A DNA stretch of 64,000 nucleotides. It comes from Rapana venosa. Taxonomy: Eukaryota > Mollusca > Gastropoda > Neogastropoda > Muricidae. The position numbers and the translations under genes are program-made. The stretch covers positions 42,419,541-42,483,540 of the forward strand of contig CM054141.1 of the NCBI GenBank assembly GCA_028751875.1, written 5' to 3'. Under the pieces are notes generated by a model. The model did no database searches and was not told where the DNA came from. It saw only the letters and a program-made list of their open reading frames with translations. This document shows, one piece after another, positions 11,336-22,534 of this stretch; positions within the stretch are counted from its first letter, which is position 1; each line of letters opens with the position of its first letter.

Positions 11336-12328
11336 GTGTAGAAAACTTGTGTTGATCGAAATATCTTATGGAAATCTTACTGTTTTCATTGTCATCTGAC
11401 TAATCGCCTTGAAAAGAACCAACAGTGTTCCTGTTTTATTTCTTTAGGAATACTTTACAGCACTTATTATTTCTCTTCAGGTACGATTTTCACGCTAATA
11501 AATTCGCATACTTGTAACGACATGGTTCTCTTTTAGATGCTAAACCTCGGCTTTTATGTTAGACCTATTAGCTTACTAAGTGTAGTAGGATAAAGTTAAC
11601 AGTGGAAAAGGCTTGTGAGTGGTGAATTCGTTCATGAAAAAATGTAGCCTATCAGTTGCATGGCAAAGTAGGATGTATTCGAAGAAACGCCTTTCCTGAA
11701 ACTGTCGAATTCGTTGTAAAAAATAAATGCAAAGCAATTTATTAGGCCTACCTGATGATAATTAACATTACAAAGTGATTCAGTATACAGGCCTGTAAGC
11801 CGCATAATAAAGAAACCTAAAAAATTAACTCTTTTTGCTTTACACTTGATGTGGGATATTTTGCTTTGGGAATGAATTTGATATTCCCACCACTTCCATA
11901 CTGCACACAATCAAGAATCGGTGAATCATGAATCAAAATCTAACAGAAAAACTCAAAAAGGCTGCATAGACCTGTTGACCATAGTTGACAAAAGTGATAT
12001 CTATAAAGTGAAATATTTTTTAATAGCCTTTGGGTGGTTGGATTACTAATAATAGATATTGAATACCCCTTCCTGAATTAGCAGTGTTGAGTGGTGGCAG
12101 TAATTGAGTAAAAGTAAATCAATAAAAGCAGTATTGTGTAGCCAGATTAGTGATTATTTTTCTGTTTTTCCTCTTGCAGACAAGATGAAGGTCATCAATT
12201 CGTCCCAGACCGTGAAGTCCAAAGAGGGCGGTAAGTTTTGGGTATTTTTGACTCAGTTTCTTGACTCAGTTTTATGTACACTTGGCAGAATGAGATTTGT
12301 ATTTTGGTCAAACTGTGCTTTGTAAGTT

Positions 12329-12368
<40 letters not shown>

Positions 12369-15300
12369 GCTTGGCTAAAGTCTGAGGCTCAAGATGGGAA
12401 TAGAGACATGTGAGCGAACTCATCATCCACACAATGTGTGCGTATGCGTTTAACACAGTCACACTTCTAGTCATGTGTACTCTATTTTTTTAATTTAAAT
12501 ACCACTTTAAATGTAAGCAGATTTCTCTGCATGAAATTCAGGCTGCTCTCTCCCCTAAGGAGAGAGCCACCCTTTTTTTTTTCTTTTACTATTTGTTTCC
12601 CTATCACTGTATCAGAGTGGGCTTTTGCCAGGGACAACTCTGTTGTTGCTGAGGGTTCTTCCATGTGCGCTAAATAATTATGTGTAACACACAGGCCCTC
12701 AGCTTATCGTCTCATCCGAAAGAGTAGCTTCCAAACCACCACTCGTGGTGTAATGGATGGGGCAAAAGGTTAGGGCCCAAACGGGATTCAAACCTCCAAC
12801 ATCCGACCTGGACCTTTCGCTTTCTAGGCAGGTGCGTTTCCTGTAGACCACCAATTTAAACATCTATAGGGATTATTTTGTGTGTGTGAGTACTGTTTTA
12901 GTTGTGAATACATATCAGTGAGACTCTCTCTCTTTCTCTTTCTCTGAATTTTTTTTTTTTTTTTTTTTTACTATAGCCAGATGGTTGATGCATGGTGTGT
13001 GCGCGCAGACGCACACATCTGTTTATGTGTAGTTTACTGTTGCTACTGCTTTTTGCATTAAAAAAAAAAAAGTAAGTTATTGGTCAACGTTTATTTTCCC
13101 GTTTCATAAAATACTATAATGGTTTTATTCTCCTTGGCTTTATATTGTGGATGGCTCTTTTTTTTGGGGGGGGGGGGGGGGGTATTTTTTTGTACATGAG
13201 TGTATCTGTATTGGGTTTATTTTAGTATATATGATGTATCCATAAGGGCGGGGACTGGATGTAAAAAGGCACATGTGTGCTTATTCATTATTCTCAAAAT
13301 AAAAGAATTGGATTTGATTTTATCTCTCTCTCAGTAACCTAAGTCAAAAAACACTTTAATCATCCCATGAAGGGCAATTACAACCTAACTGGTTGTCTTT
13401 GCATAATTAAGAAGGGGGGGGGGGGGGGGGGCACAGCAATCTTAGTGTGCCTTTTCCTTGCTGCCAAAAGTGATCCATTGCACTTGACTGCCACACGTCC
13501 TTTGGGCTTTCTGCGTTTTGTTAATTTTTCTTTTCTTTTTTTTCCATTGTTAAACATTTTCCATCTTTCTTTTGGGGAGAAAAATCCCATGCCTGATTGG
13601 TGAATCTGTGAGTTCTAGCTGAGGAAACGCACACAAAAAAGTCTTTGGCATAATTGAAATGCATAATTTATTTCTTTTCAGCTTGTGGTCGGACAGTTTC
13701 TGATGAACCCAGCAGACGATGCTTTTTCTCCAATAATGATTTTGTTTTCTGTTCATGAGTGTGAAGGAATACAAGTTGGGGTTGTATTTTTGGTTAGGTT
13801 TTTTTTTTATGTGAACTGTACATGTGATTTGAGTTTGGTGGTTTATGTTTGGTTTCAGTTACATTTTCTGTCAAGTCACGCAAGGTGAGGGTGACAGGAC
13901 CACGTGGTACCCTGTCTCGCAGCTTCCGTCACCTGCCAGTGGACATGCAGATGGTTGCTAAAGACACACTGAAAGTGGAGAAATGGTTTGGCAACCGCAG
14001 TGAGCTGGCCGCCATCAACACAGTCTGCTCCCATGTGGAAAACATGCAGAAAGGGGTGACTCTGGTGAGTTACGTAAAAATTAAACTGGGTTGCTTTGTA
14101 AAAGGTTTATGTATGGTTGCAGTCTTGTATTTTCATATTTTCCAATTTAGGTCATGTTACATAAAATTAAATTGCCTACTTTAACTCTCCTACTACCTCG
14201 GCGGGTTGACCCGCCCTCTTACTACTTGGTCCGTGAAGCCGCGGGCGGGTGTGCCCGCCGAATACCTGGGGACACCGGGTGTCTCCCTTTGCGCTATTTA
14301 TATACCATGGTCTCACACCCCTTATCGCTTTAGACATGCGCAGTGAGCTCCCAGATAGTGTAGCTGCCGCCATTTGCAATTTTGGCTTCAGTTGATCGAT
14401 TTTGGTGCCGATTTTTTCGATTTTACGGCGATGTCATCGAGTAACAATTTTTGGAGGGAGCTGCATCAATATGGCGACTGCTTCAACGAACTTTTTGGAG
14501 GATTTTCTGTGAAAATAATGGCAGAATCTGAACTTATGTGGACTGAAATGGACTTAGAAGCTGAACAGAGGATTCAAGAGTTGCAGAGTGGAATCGATGT
14601 GCTGTGTTTATTGGTGATTCGAGTGATGAAGATGACTACGACAGTGGTGTAAACAACGATCCTGCCGAGGGGGGCATATGACTGTGACTGGCTTAAAATG
14701 AAAGAATTTCGTGAAAATTGTGGCTCCAGAAACTTGCAAAATGATGCTAGTGACTCGTGGGTAGTATGATGGGTTTTTTCTTCTGTTTTTCACTGACGAA
14801 GTGCAAAATAAAATTGGAACAAACCGTGACCTGATTTCAATGGCTGTTTGTTCGTCAGCCTGTACGCTTGTTTGTGAGTGTGATTGCATGTTATTCTAAT
14901 ATTATCTGAACATTATTACTTATTTTTCATGTTTGATTTTATTTCACTTCATCTTTACAATTCTTTACCTCTTGAAATAGTCATATTTTAAAAATTATTG
15001 CATAACCACCGTAGCCAACAACAACCGCAACATCATCGCCATCAGCATTCCACAACAACAAGTCACACAAGAGTCAAACTAAGAAATATTGAATTTTTAT
15101 TCACAACTTAACCCTAGTGGCGCGGTTCCCGGAGTATTCCGGGAAAGGCGGGTCTAGGCTGTGTGGCGGATCCCGGAATATTCCGGGATGACGTGGGTGG
15201 TCATAGTTGAAAGCTTACTTTCGCTTTCAAAGGTCAGCCAATGAATGTTAAGGCCGTTGTAGGCCCGCAGAAAGGGGTGAAGGTCGTTTGACACACACAA

Positions 15301-18300
15301 GCAACGAAGAATCTGATTGGTTAAGAGTGTATTTTAATTTTTTTCCGGACCAGCCGAGATCGTCTTCAACAAAAATGGCGGCCAGTGTTTGCACTAGAAT
15401 TTCTTCAAGCGTTTTTTCGAGCTTTTTTACAAAATTGACAGCGAGGAGGAGTTTTAGAGGCTGGATTTGGTTGAAATAAACAATGAGAGAGACGATGAGG
15501 TAAGGATTGTGGAATATTTTTGAAAAACTTGGTAAAAATCGATCGCGATCGGACTGAATCGAGCGGTGCTAGTTTTGCTGGATGGACTTTTTCGCTACTC
15601 GGCGATTTCGACGTCACAGATTGTTTTACTTTATTTTGACGCAACGAGGCTTCGAAATAACTGTTGTTGAGTCAAGTCGCTATGCTGCTGAGTACTTTGC
15701 ATCACATGAAATCAAGCGATCTTTGTATTTTTGTCATAGAAAGCCACCACTTCGCACATTCCGCCATGACGGTCGCGATGGCTCGATCCTGTCGCTGAAC
15801 TTTTCCGAGTATTTGGTGACCGATAAAGCGATACAAACTCCTTATTTTTTTAAAACTAATGTCAAGAAATAGTGTTTACCTAATCATGACATTTATGCAC
15901 CGCAAGAACTTTGCTTATCGTGTTAAAATCGATCCGGGGCCCTGACAGTGGAACAGTGATCGGTAGTGCGAACATGATTTTTTTTTTTTGATTTTTTTTT
16001 ACATAATCATAAACACTACACACTATTATAAAATTATACTCATTTAAAAGCATATTATCTCTTCTTTCCAGTGATCTATAGCTTAACACATTTAATTCAG
16101 TTTTATATATCAATATCAAGGGTTGTTTGAGCCCACCATGCTCCAAAACAATGCTAGCCAATGTTAATTCAGCCAATAGAAGTGAGGCTTGTTGCTGTTT
16201 ATTTAGCGCTACTAGGGTTAACAAGTACAGAAAGTTTCATGTAGATCTGTCTTTATTTCGATTTTTTATTATTTTTTAAAGTCAGTAGGTGTGAAACTGA
16301 AAGACACTGCAGAAAATACTTGGTATACAGTGGTAAGTAAGAGAAACGGAACGCAGTAGTAGAAGAGTTAAAATCCATCCCATGATTTTGAAATTTGAGC
16401 TCCTAGTTCCCCTTTTAGTGACCAAGAGCAGCTAAAGAATGACTCGTATTTTAGTGCCTTTATTATTAGACACTTTTTCTCTCTCTTTTTTTTTTCTTCA
16501 TATTCTGTCACCATTTTATTTTGTATGCAGTAGTGTGTGTTTTTGGAGGCAGTTTTAAATGTAATTGTAATTCTCAAGTGAATTTTTACTGTGTTTGACA
16601 CAGGCTGTGTGTTTAAAAAAAGAACCTCTATGTTTGCTGTCAAATGTCATTTTGAATGTGTGTGCATTGTGTGTGTCAGTACGATAAAGGTAACAATTCT
16701 AGACATGGACTCGAGTTGGTAAAAAGACTTTACTGGGATTTGTTTTCCTGCAAAATGAGACCGTTTGGCTTTTTTTGTGTGTGTGCATTATATAATAGGT
16801 GCATGCATGTGTGTGGGTGTGTATTTTCTTCTCTACCATCCAGTGTTTAAAAAAAGGTTTGAGGAAGGCTTTATTCATGATAGCAATCATGCAAAATAGG
16901 AGTAATGTGGTATATTTAATGAACATACAGGTTACTAAAATGGAAAACCACTATCATCTGATTATGTGAGAAATAGACCAGATCTTAATTTATATGCTTG
17001 TTAGGAAACATTGCAAGTCGTGCGTAATGACCTGAAAGTATTGCATTCTTGTGTTGACAGGGCTTCATGTACAAGATGAAAGCTGTGTACGCCCATTTCC
17101 CCATCAACGTTGTGATCACCGAAGGTGGCACCGTTGTGGAGGTGCGCAACTTTTTGGGGGAGAAGTATACCCGTCGTGTAGAGATGTTGAGTGGAGTGAC
17201 CTGCACTGCTTCCAGCAACAAGGACGAGTTCCTGATCCAGGGCAATGACATCGAACTGGTGTCCAGATCAGGTACGACTATGAATACAAACATTTTGTGT
17301 TGAAAACATGAGGAATTCAAGTACACAGGACAGAGAAACTAGCAGTAACATTGATGGACGAGGGCATTGTATTCTATTGTATACCACTTTGTCACGACAG
17401 ATTTCTCCACGTGAAATTCGGGCCGCGCTCCCCAGGGAGAGCACGTTGCCGCAAGAGCAGTGCCGCCCTTTTTTTTTTTTTTTTTTACCTGTCTGCAATT
17501 GTGTTTCCCTATCCGAGTGGCTTTTTTTCTACAGAATTTTGCCAGGGACAACTCTCTTGCTGTGGGTTCTTTTACATGCGCTAAATAATTATGTGTTAAA
17601 CAAGGGACCTCAGTTGATTGTCTCATCCGAAAGACTAGCACCCTGACCACCACTCGTCCTCGGGCCCAAACGAGATTCGAACCATCGAACGCTTCCGACC
17701 CAGACTTTAAGCTTTCTTGGTAGGCGCGTTACCTCTAGACCACCAATCCATTGTTTTAGTGTTGTCTTTTATTTCTCTCCCCCTCGTCCTCATTTGCTTA
17801 TTTCCAAGAACATTTCTTATAAGAAGTAAGAGGTGATTGAAGTCTCTGGTTAAAAAGAAGGGATGGAATTAGATACGCAGGCTGTCTGTTGTACAATTTT
17901 TGTGGTATTTTTTTCCCTGACTGCATTAACCAATATCCACCAAAAGTGGGATGTAAAGGGGATTCCTCAAAACAATTGGCATCTATGTAAGGAAGTTATG
18001 CTGGGTGAAGATGGTGAAGAAACTTTGGGGGGTTTTAATCATCTGTAATACATAGCTGCCAACCATTCCATACATTATTATTATTAAAAGTGTTTATTTG
18101 CAATTCTGGTTTTTGAACTCTGGTGGGCACAGCGCTCCAAAACACCTGAACCATGTCTTGGGCACAACAGTGCAAAATGGCTGGCAACATGACTGTCACT
18201 TCAGAGGATGAGGCAGCAAAAATAATGTTCAATTAAAAACAAAGAAAACCACTGAGTTCTGTTTTACATATTAACTCAACCCCACTGCAGCCACCCACAA

Positions 18301-18815
18301 ACACTGCAGTAAAAATGCAACGCTGTTTTCCCACCAATGCCTGCAAACAGGTGCTTACTATGGGCGCCGCATTTGCGGGTGGCCGCACAGGGGTCGAGTT
18401 GATATTGCCGATCCATCCCCCTTTATCTACTTCCCCTTCAGACTGAAGAGTGGGAGTGTTGTCCCTACATTCAGTATCTGGTCCCTAGGTTCTTCCCCGC
18501 ACCCCCCACCCCGCCAAAAAAAAACACCCAACAAAACCCTAAGATAGCTGCATATAATTTCCATAGTGGCAGTTGTGGGTGAATAGTTATTTTGCTTTGA
18601 GTATCTCAAGACAAGAATTTCAATGTATGGTTCTTTTTGTTTCAGCTGCCTTGATCCAACAGTCCACCACTGTGAAAGATAAGGACATCCGTAAATTCCT
18701 GGATGGTATTTACGTGTCCGAAAAGACCACCATCCTGAAGGAAGAATAAAAAAAACAAACAAAAAGAGACTGTTTGCATTGTGAAATAGTAATAAAGAGA
18801 ACTGGTCTGTAAATG
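11305..18815 (+). CDS. RPL9: 60S ribosomal protein L9 (uL6), complete gene
   Basis: RPL9 is a large-subunit ribosomal protein (uL6 family) near the sarcin-ricin loop region. The leader exon is about 11305-11331. Coding segments are 12185-12230, 13859-14064, 17061-17271 and 18646-18749, totalling 567 nt, or 188 aa plus stop, against about 190 aa in other animals. Every junction is GT-AG and phases agree (1, 0, 1). Landmarks are [97 protein letters not shown] and [14 protein letters not shown]. The start is the first ATG in its exon, context ACAAGATGA. A polyadenylation signal AATAAA is at 18791-18796. Two introns carry TTAA transposons. Confidence 0.98.
12185..12230 (+). CDS. RPL9: RPL9 coding exon 1
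   Basis: The exon starts at 12180 after a pyrimidine-rich tract ending ctcttgcag. The ATG is five bases in. It encodes [15 protein letters not shown] plus the first base of a Val codon, then donor gtaagt. Position and sequence match the first beta strand of uL6. Confidence 0.95.
12331..12366. repeat. (CT)n microsatellite in RPL9 intron
   Basis: Pure CT dinucleotide tract about 100 bp after the donor of the first coding exon. Confidence 0.9.
12515..12860 (-). repeat. SINE family S3 copy
   Basis: On the minus strand the head reads TGGTCTACAGGAAACGCACC with a later GGTTTGAATCCCG, a degenerate tRNA promoter. The body has CAACAGAGTTGTCCCTGGCA and ends near TTCATGCAGAGAAATCT. A closely similar, more complete copy lies at 17390-17755 in the next but one intron of the same gene. 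Confidence 0.8.
12940..13310 (+). repeat. 3' part of the interspersed family ending GGGGACTGGATGTAAAAA
   Basis: It carries TTGATGCATGGTGTGTGCGC, then a G homopolymer at about 13165-13182, then GGGACTGGATGTAAAAAGGC, ACATGTGTGCTTATTCATTA and TCTCAAAATAAAAGAATTGG, followed by a short CT tract. The same order with longer microsatellites is seen at 27215-27900. Confidence 0.75.
13859..14064 (+). CDS. RPL9: RPL9 coding exon 2
   Basis: Acceptor ggtttcag, donor gtgagt. It completes Val and encodes [20 protein letters not shown] through [13 protein letters not shown] to ENMQKGVTL, ending in phase 0. It covers the first uL6 fold repeat, with the conserved GPRGTL and KWxGNR motifs. Confidence 0.97.
14185..16367 (+). 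mobile_element. piggyBac-like non-autonomous TTAA transposon (outer), in RPL9 intron
   Basis: TTAA stands at both borders (14181-14184 and 16368-16371). The termini are inverted: CTCTCCTACTACC at the left, and at the right the complement of CTCTTCTACTACT. Two subterminal palindromes with the same GGCGGG..CCCGCC stem are at 14200-14215 and 14244-14259. An open frame near 14431-14652 ([20 protein letters not shown]) is followed out of frame by an acidic [14 protein letters not shown] stretch like the N-termini of piggyBac transposases. No catalytic DDD region is present, so it cannot move itself. A second TTAA element sits inside it. Without that insert it is about 1.07 kb. Confidence 0.8.
15112..16217 (+). 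mobile_element. piggyBac-like non-autonomous TTAA transposon (inner, nested)
   Basis: It is flanked by TTAA at 15108-15111 and 16218-16221. The terminal inverted repeats are CCCTAGTGGCGC and the complement CCCTAGTAGCGC. The CCCTAG start is typical of piggyBac ends. Subterminal palindromes at 15126-15145 and 15171-15188 share a CCCGGA..TCCGGG stem. Short frames around 15375-15500 suggest a decayed acidic transposase N-terminus (ATGGCGGCC start, then a DSEEE-like run in a neighbouring frame). At 1106 bp it is too short for a transposase. It inserted into the outer element, so it is younger. Confidence 0.85.
17061..17271 (+). CDS. RPL9: RPL9 coding exon 3
   Basis: Acceptor gtgttgacag, donor gtacga. 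It encodes [20 protein letters not shown] through [17 protein letters not shown] to [10 protein letters not shown] plus the first base of Ala. It contains the second uL6 repeat and the signature region. Confidence 0.97.
17390..17755 (-). repeat. SINE family S3, best-preserved copy
   Basis: The minus strand head is GGTGGTCTAGAGGTAACGCG with a B-box-like GGTTCGAATCTCG about 50 bp later. The body includes GAGAGTTGTCCCTGGCAAAA and a long A run (minus) at about 17468-17485, and ends with ACGTGGAGAAATCTGTCGTG. It lies in RPL9 intron 4. Confidence 0.85.
18275..18398. mobile_element. 124-bp TTAA MITE with long imperfect inverted repeats
   Basis: The left flank is TTAA (18271-18274) and the right flank TTGA (18399-18402, a decayed TTAA). 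The ends CTCAACCCCACTGCAGCCAC and CTCGACCCCTGTGCGGCCAC (right end on the opposite strand) pair over about 38 bp, so nearly the whole element can fold as a hairpin. It is the third TTAA element in RPL9 introns. Confidence 0.75.
18646..18749 (+). CDS. RPL9: RPL9 last coding exon
   Basis: Acceptor ttttgtttcag. It encodes [20 protein letters not shown] then [13 protein letters not shown] and a TAA stop. The [14 protein letters not shown] block is diagnostic for animal RPL9. The 3' UTR is short, with AATAAA at 18791. Confidence 0.97.
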
Positions 18816-19539
18816 GGGCTTGTGCACACCAGAGTGTATGGTTATGTCAATGTGTGGATTGAGCTTTGACTTTCTCTGCCTGCATCTCTCTCTCTATCTA
18901 TCTATCTATCTCCCAGGGTCTGCACACTCCTTAAAACCCCTTGACCCCCTTTTAAAGGCCTTGAATCCTCTTGAACATGACCAAAATGCCAGCCAGTAAC
19001 AAAAACCCTTGAAAATCAAAGCTTCTCTATTGGACATATTTTCTTCAAGGATGACAATAAAGATACATGGTGTACACAAAAAATAAGGGTTCAAAATGAT
19101 TGAGGGGACAGACAAACTGAATTAGCCGCAGACAACAAAGTGTCCAAGGAAGGTCATGACTTATCTTGCACATAAGCAGTGGGTCAAGGGAGGTCTATTG
19201 ATTGCCCTAGTTGGATGGATTTTTATGTTTCGGAGTTGAACAACAATGTGAGACAGAAATTGTCCAATAAATCTTAATAACTGATGAAAGCAGAGCTCAG
19301 TGGCTAGAATAACAAAGCAAATTTTTACACTGTACTTGTGATAAATACCCTGCAGACAGTGGCAAGCAAGAGTTTAAAGCGGGCCCCAACTTCAAAGAGC
19401 CAACATGGTCCAACCAAGATACGGCATTTTGTTTTGACTCAAGTTGCAATGAAACGAATAACGGGCAACAAAATTTGATACAACTGGTGTCCATTGCTGG
19501 GTTCAGATTTTTTTTCAATATACCAGTGCATTACTAAAT

Positions 19540-19810
19540 TCAAAACCCTGAATCCTTGAAAACACTTTTAAATCCAGCCTCGAGACATGCCTATTTCAAA
19601 CCTAAGACTTTCCCCTCCGGTTTCATCTTATTTCCTTTCATTCAACAGCCCAAATTCCCATCACCCTGATGTGTATAACCTCTGTGTGTGTACATATGAT
19701 TTTGTTAAAAACTGTTAATCATTGTTGGTTGCATGTGTAGGAGTGAGTTGAATGGAAGTGATTTGTTTTTGCAAGATATAGCGCTATATAAATTCCATTT
19801 ATTATTAAAA
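19540..19810 (+). mobile_element. 3' end of an L2/CR1-type LINE
   Basis: TTTAAATCCAGCCTCGAGAC matches the end of the RT-derived frame seen at 39090 and 51365 (AAATCCAGCCTCAAAAC). The 3' end AGCGCTATATAAATTCCAT followed by TTATTA repeats matches the tail at 51625-51665. Confidence 0.7.
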
Positions 19811-19859
19811 ATGACCTTCGTCATCGAACACTGACAGCAACAATTGTCTGTTATATGAG

Positions 19860-20865
19860 CAAAAATGCGTCAGGCTGCCGTTAAGTGCCTGATGAGTCAG
19901 GCCCAGCGCATCGGACTTCGACATAGAGAATTATCTTTGAAGTCTTTCGTGAAAAAAGGCAGGAGAATGGACCAAGAAGGCAGAAAATAGAGGAGGTGAC
20001 ATGAACAAAATGATCAAGGCAGAAACAAAGTGATAGAAAAGAGAAAATATCTAGCACATAATTTCCAGAATGTGGGGATGCTCTTTTTATACTAACGATC
20101 CCCAGCATTCCCTCGGGAGGGATGAAAATGACCAAAATAACAAGATTGTAACATGTCACGGCAAGGGGAAAACTATGCATTATATCCCATGTAAATGATG
20201 AAAGCAGAACTCTTAGACTAGATTAACAAAGTAGCAACAAACAAATGTGTTTCGCTGTGCATGTGATAAATGCTTTAGGAAGAAGAGGAACAAGGCAGAA
20301 ACAGAGTGATAGAAAAGAGGAAATTTCTAGCACAGAATGTGGGGATGCTATTTATACTGATAGGCCCCCGGCATCCCCTCAGGGAGGGAGAGATAGTTAT
20401 GAACTTCAAAAACTTTTTATACTTGGTAATTTTTAAGTCTTTTTTTTACATTGAAACATATAAACCAATTTCACTCTTAAGTATATATAGATTTTTCTTC
20501 TCACCACGAACACACACAGAGAATTTATCTGTTTTTATTCATATTCGTCAAAAGCTCGGCAACTATTGTCTATCATATGAGGGGGAAATGTGTGGGGCTG
20601 CCGTTAAGCACCTGACAAGTTAGGCCCAGCACTCCCAACTTTGGTGTGGGAGAGAATTGTTATTTGTTAAGTTTTTCATGGAAAAAAGGTAGAGGAGTGG
20701 ATCAAGAAGGCAAAAAGACAGGGAGGTAATGGCAGAAAGAAACGGAACAAGGAAGAAACGGAGATTAAAAAGAGGGAATTCCTAGCACATCATTTCCAGA
20801 AGGTGGGGATGCTATTCTCACTCTGACAGGCCTCTGGTGTCCCCACAGGGGAAGGGTCTGTGTCT
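19860..20865 (+). repeat. Cluster of three family R1 copies
   Basis: Copies at 19860-20130, about 20265-20395 (truncated at its 5' side) and 20590-20865 share GAAAAGAG, TCTAGCACA, TTCCAGAA(T/G)GTGGGGATGCT and CCCTC(G/A)GGGAGGGA-type ends. A fourth copy is at 6450. The clustering suggests local duplication or nested insertion. Confidence 0.8.
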
Positions 20866-21169
20866 ATTAAAAAAATGGAGATTTTCATGATGATGTAGGT
20901 TATTGCCAGATTAAACATCTCGTCAAGATCAAACTTGGTAATAAGACAATACTACTATTGATTCAATGAGTGGATCCTCTCTAAAAAGAAGCAGAAGTGC
21001 ACTGGCTTGGACCCATTTGTTCCAATGCAGGTGGCTAAAGCCACATGTAATGCTAATGCACATAGTTTGTTTTTTTTAATTGGAAATCAAGGTTTTGTAT
21101 TATGAGTTGTATCTGTATCCTTATTGTAAAGAACTATTGTGTAAACAGCAAAGCGAATCCAGTCATGTG

Positions 21170-21530
21170 AAACAAAATGCCATAGAAAACTGCTGGGCAT
21201 ATCCTGGAGAGAACGAAAGACCAATGAATTTGTCAAGAGCCAAATAACACGGCTGGCAGGTCCCCAGGAACCCCTTCTCACCATCGTCAAGAAGAAAAAG
21301 CTGGCATGGTTCGGCCACAACACTGCCAAAAACAGTACTGCAGGGAACACTCGAAGGTGGCAGAAAGCAGTACTGCAGGGAACACTCGAAGGTGGCAGAA
21401 AGAGGGGAAGACAGAACAAGTTATGGATGGACAACGTCAGAGAATGGACCAGGATGAATGACTCGGCACTACTGCGCAGAGCTGAGGACCGAGATGGATG
21501 GAGGAGGCTTACCCGTCTTTCGTTTAGATG
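21170..21530 (+). mobile_element. LINE C-terminal fragment with internal 35-bp duplication
   Basis: It encodes, with frame breaks, AWFGH..., EGGRKRGRQNKLWMDNV and REWTRMNDSALLRRAEDRDG, the (R)WFGH...GRKRGRP...W..(D/N)...RDxW pattern found after the reverse-transcriptase domain of many non-LTR retrotransposons. A 35-bp unit starting CAGTACTGCAGGGAACACTC is repeated exactly at 21333-21367 and 21368-21402. Confidence 0.7.
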
Positions 21531-22055
21531 ATGATTGTGTAAACATAAAAGAAATAACACAGACATACAGTGCACGAATCTACATTTTGGATATTAAGCA
21601 AAGAGGGATTAATATGCTTAGCAATTCTTTGTCACAATTCCTTTATTATATACAAATAAATATTGGGGTTTCCAATGTCCTGTTCAGATGTTAAAATACA
21701 ATTTTTCAGCTTTGCCCTCAGACCCCTACCAGGGGCATTCATTACCCCTGGACCCCACTTGGGAACATAGGCAGACCCCCGCCACCTTTTCCTCCTTTTT
21801 TACTTTTTCCCATTCCATATCTTTTGACTTCATCACACAGTGTGACATACACTGTAGGTGCACACACACTCAGAGAAGTGATATGCATTGCCAATTTTAT
21901 TTTGGGTGGCAATCAATGATATAGCTAAGCATGTGTAGTCTACAAATGTAATTTTGTGTTGAACCATACCTTTGAATTTTTTAAAAGCTTGAAAGTTCTT
22001 GAATTTTATACTGAGTAGACAACATTCAGACGAGCAAAGAGAATCTAACCAACTA

Positions 22056-22200
22056 AAACAAGGAATACCAAATTAATGCAAGCACCTATGAAACATTTTG
22101 ATTAATGCAAGCACCTATGAAACAACATTGAGTCCACCAAGAAATACCAGAAGAAAGATGCAATGTATGTGATAAATGCAAGCGCCTGTGAAACATCTTA
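22056..22200. repeat. Short repeat around GCAAGCACCTATGAAACA
   Basis: ATTAATGCAAGCACCTATGA is present twice within 40 bp (about 22073 and 22103), and a related ATAAATGCAAGCGCCTGTGA follows near 22172. The spacing is irregular, so this is probably a decayed local duplication. Confidence 0.6.
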
Positions 22201-22534
22201 CGTCCTCCAAGGAATTGTGGTTCAAAATGATGGTATTCTGACAAGTTCCTAAGAAGTTCCATTTCATTTCATAGTGTGTACAGCCCCTCCAACTACAAAG
22301 GCAGTATCCAGACTGCCACCCATCTCAATTAACAATTATCAACATTTATTTGAAGTTCAAACATATTTCAATGTTCTCAAATAGCAAACACTGTGAACCT
22401 GATCAAAGGAAGACACATTACATGGTATAATGATTATCATTACTATTCTATTCCTCATGGCAAATAGCTAAGCTATGCTGACAAGCTAGCCATTCCACCT
22501 AACCTATCATCCCAGGACGACGAATAGCGTAAAA

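Noticed and set aside
12253..12474. Arg/Glu-rich minus-strand frame opposite the RPL9 intron
   Set aside because: Produced by the CT microsatellite. The same artefact occurs at 10.0, 26.5, 26.7, 28.1 and 32.5 kb.
14374..14652. 92-aa frame as a host gene inside the RPL9 intron
   Set aside because: It lies entirely within a TTAA-bounded transposon and looks like the remnant N-terminus of its transposase.
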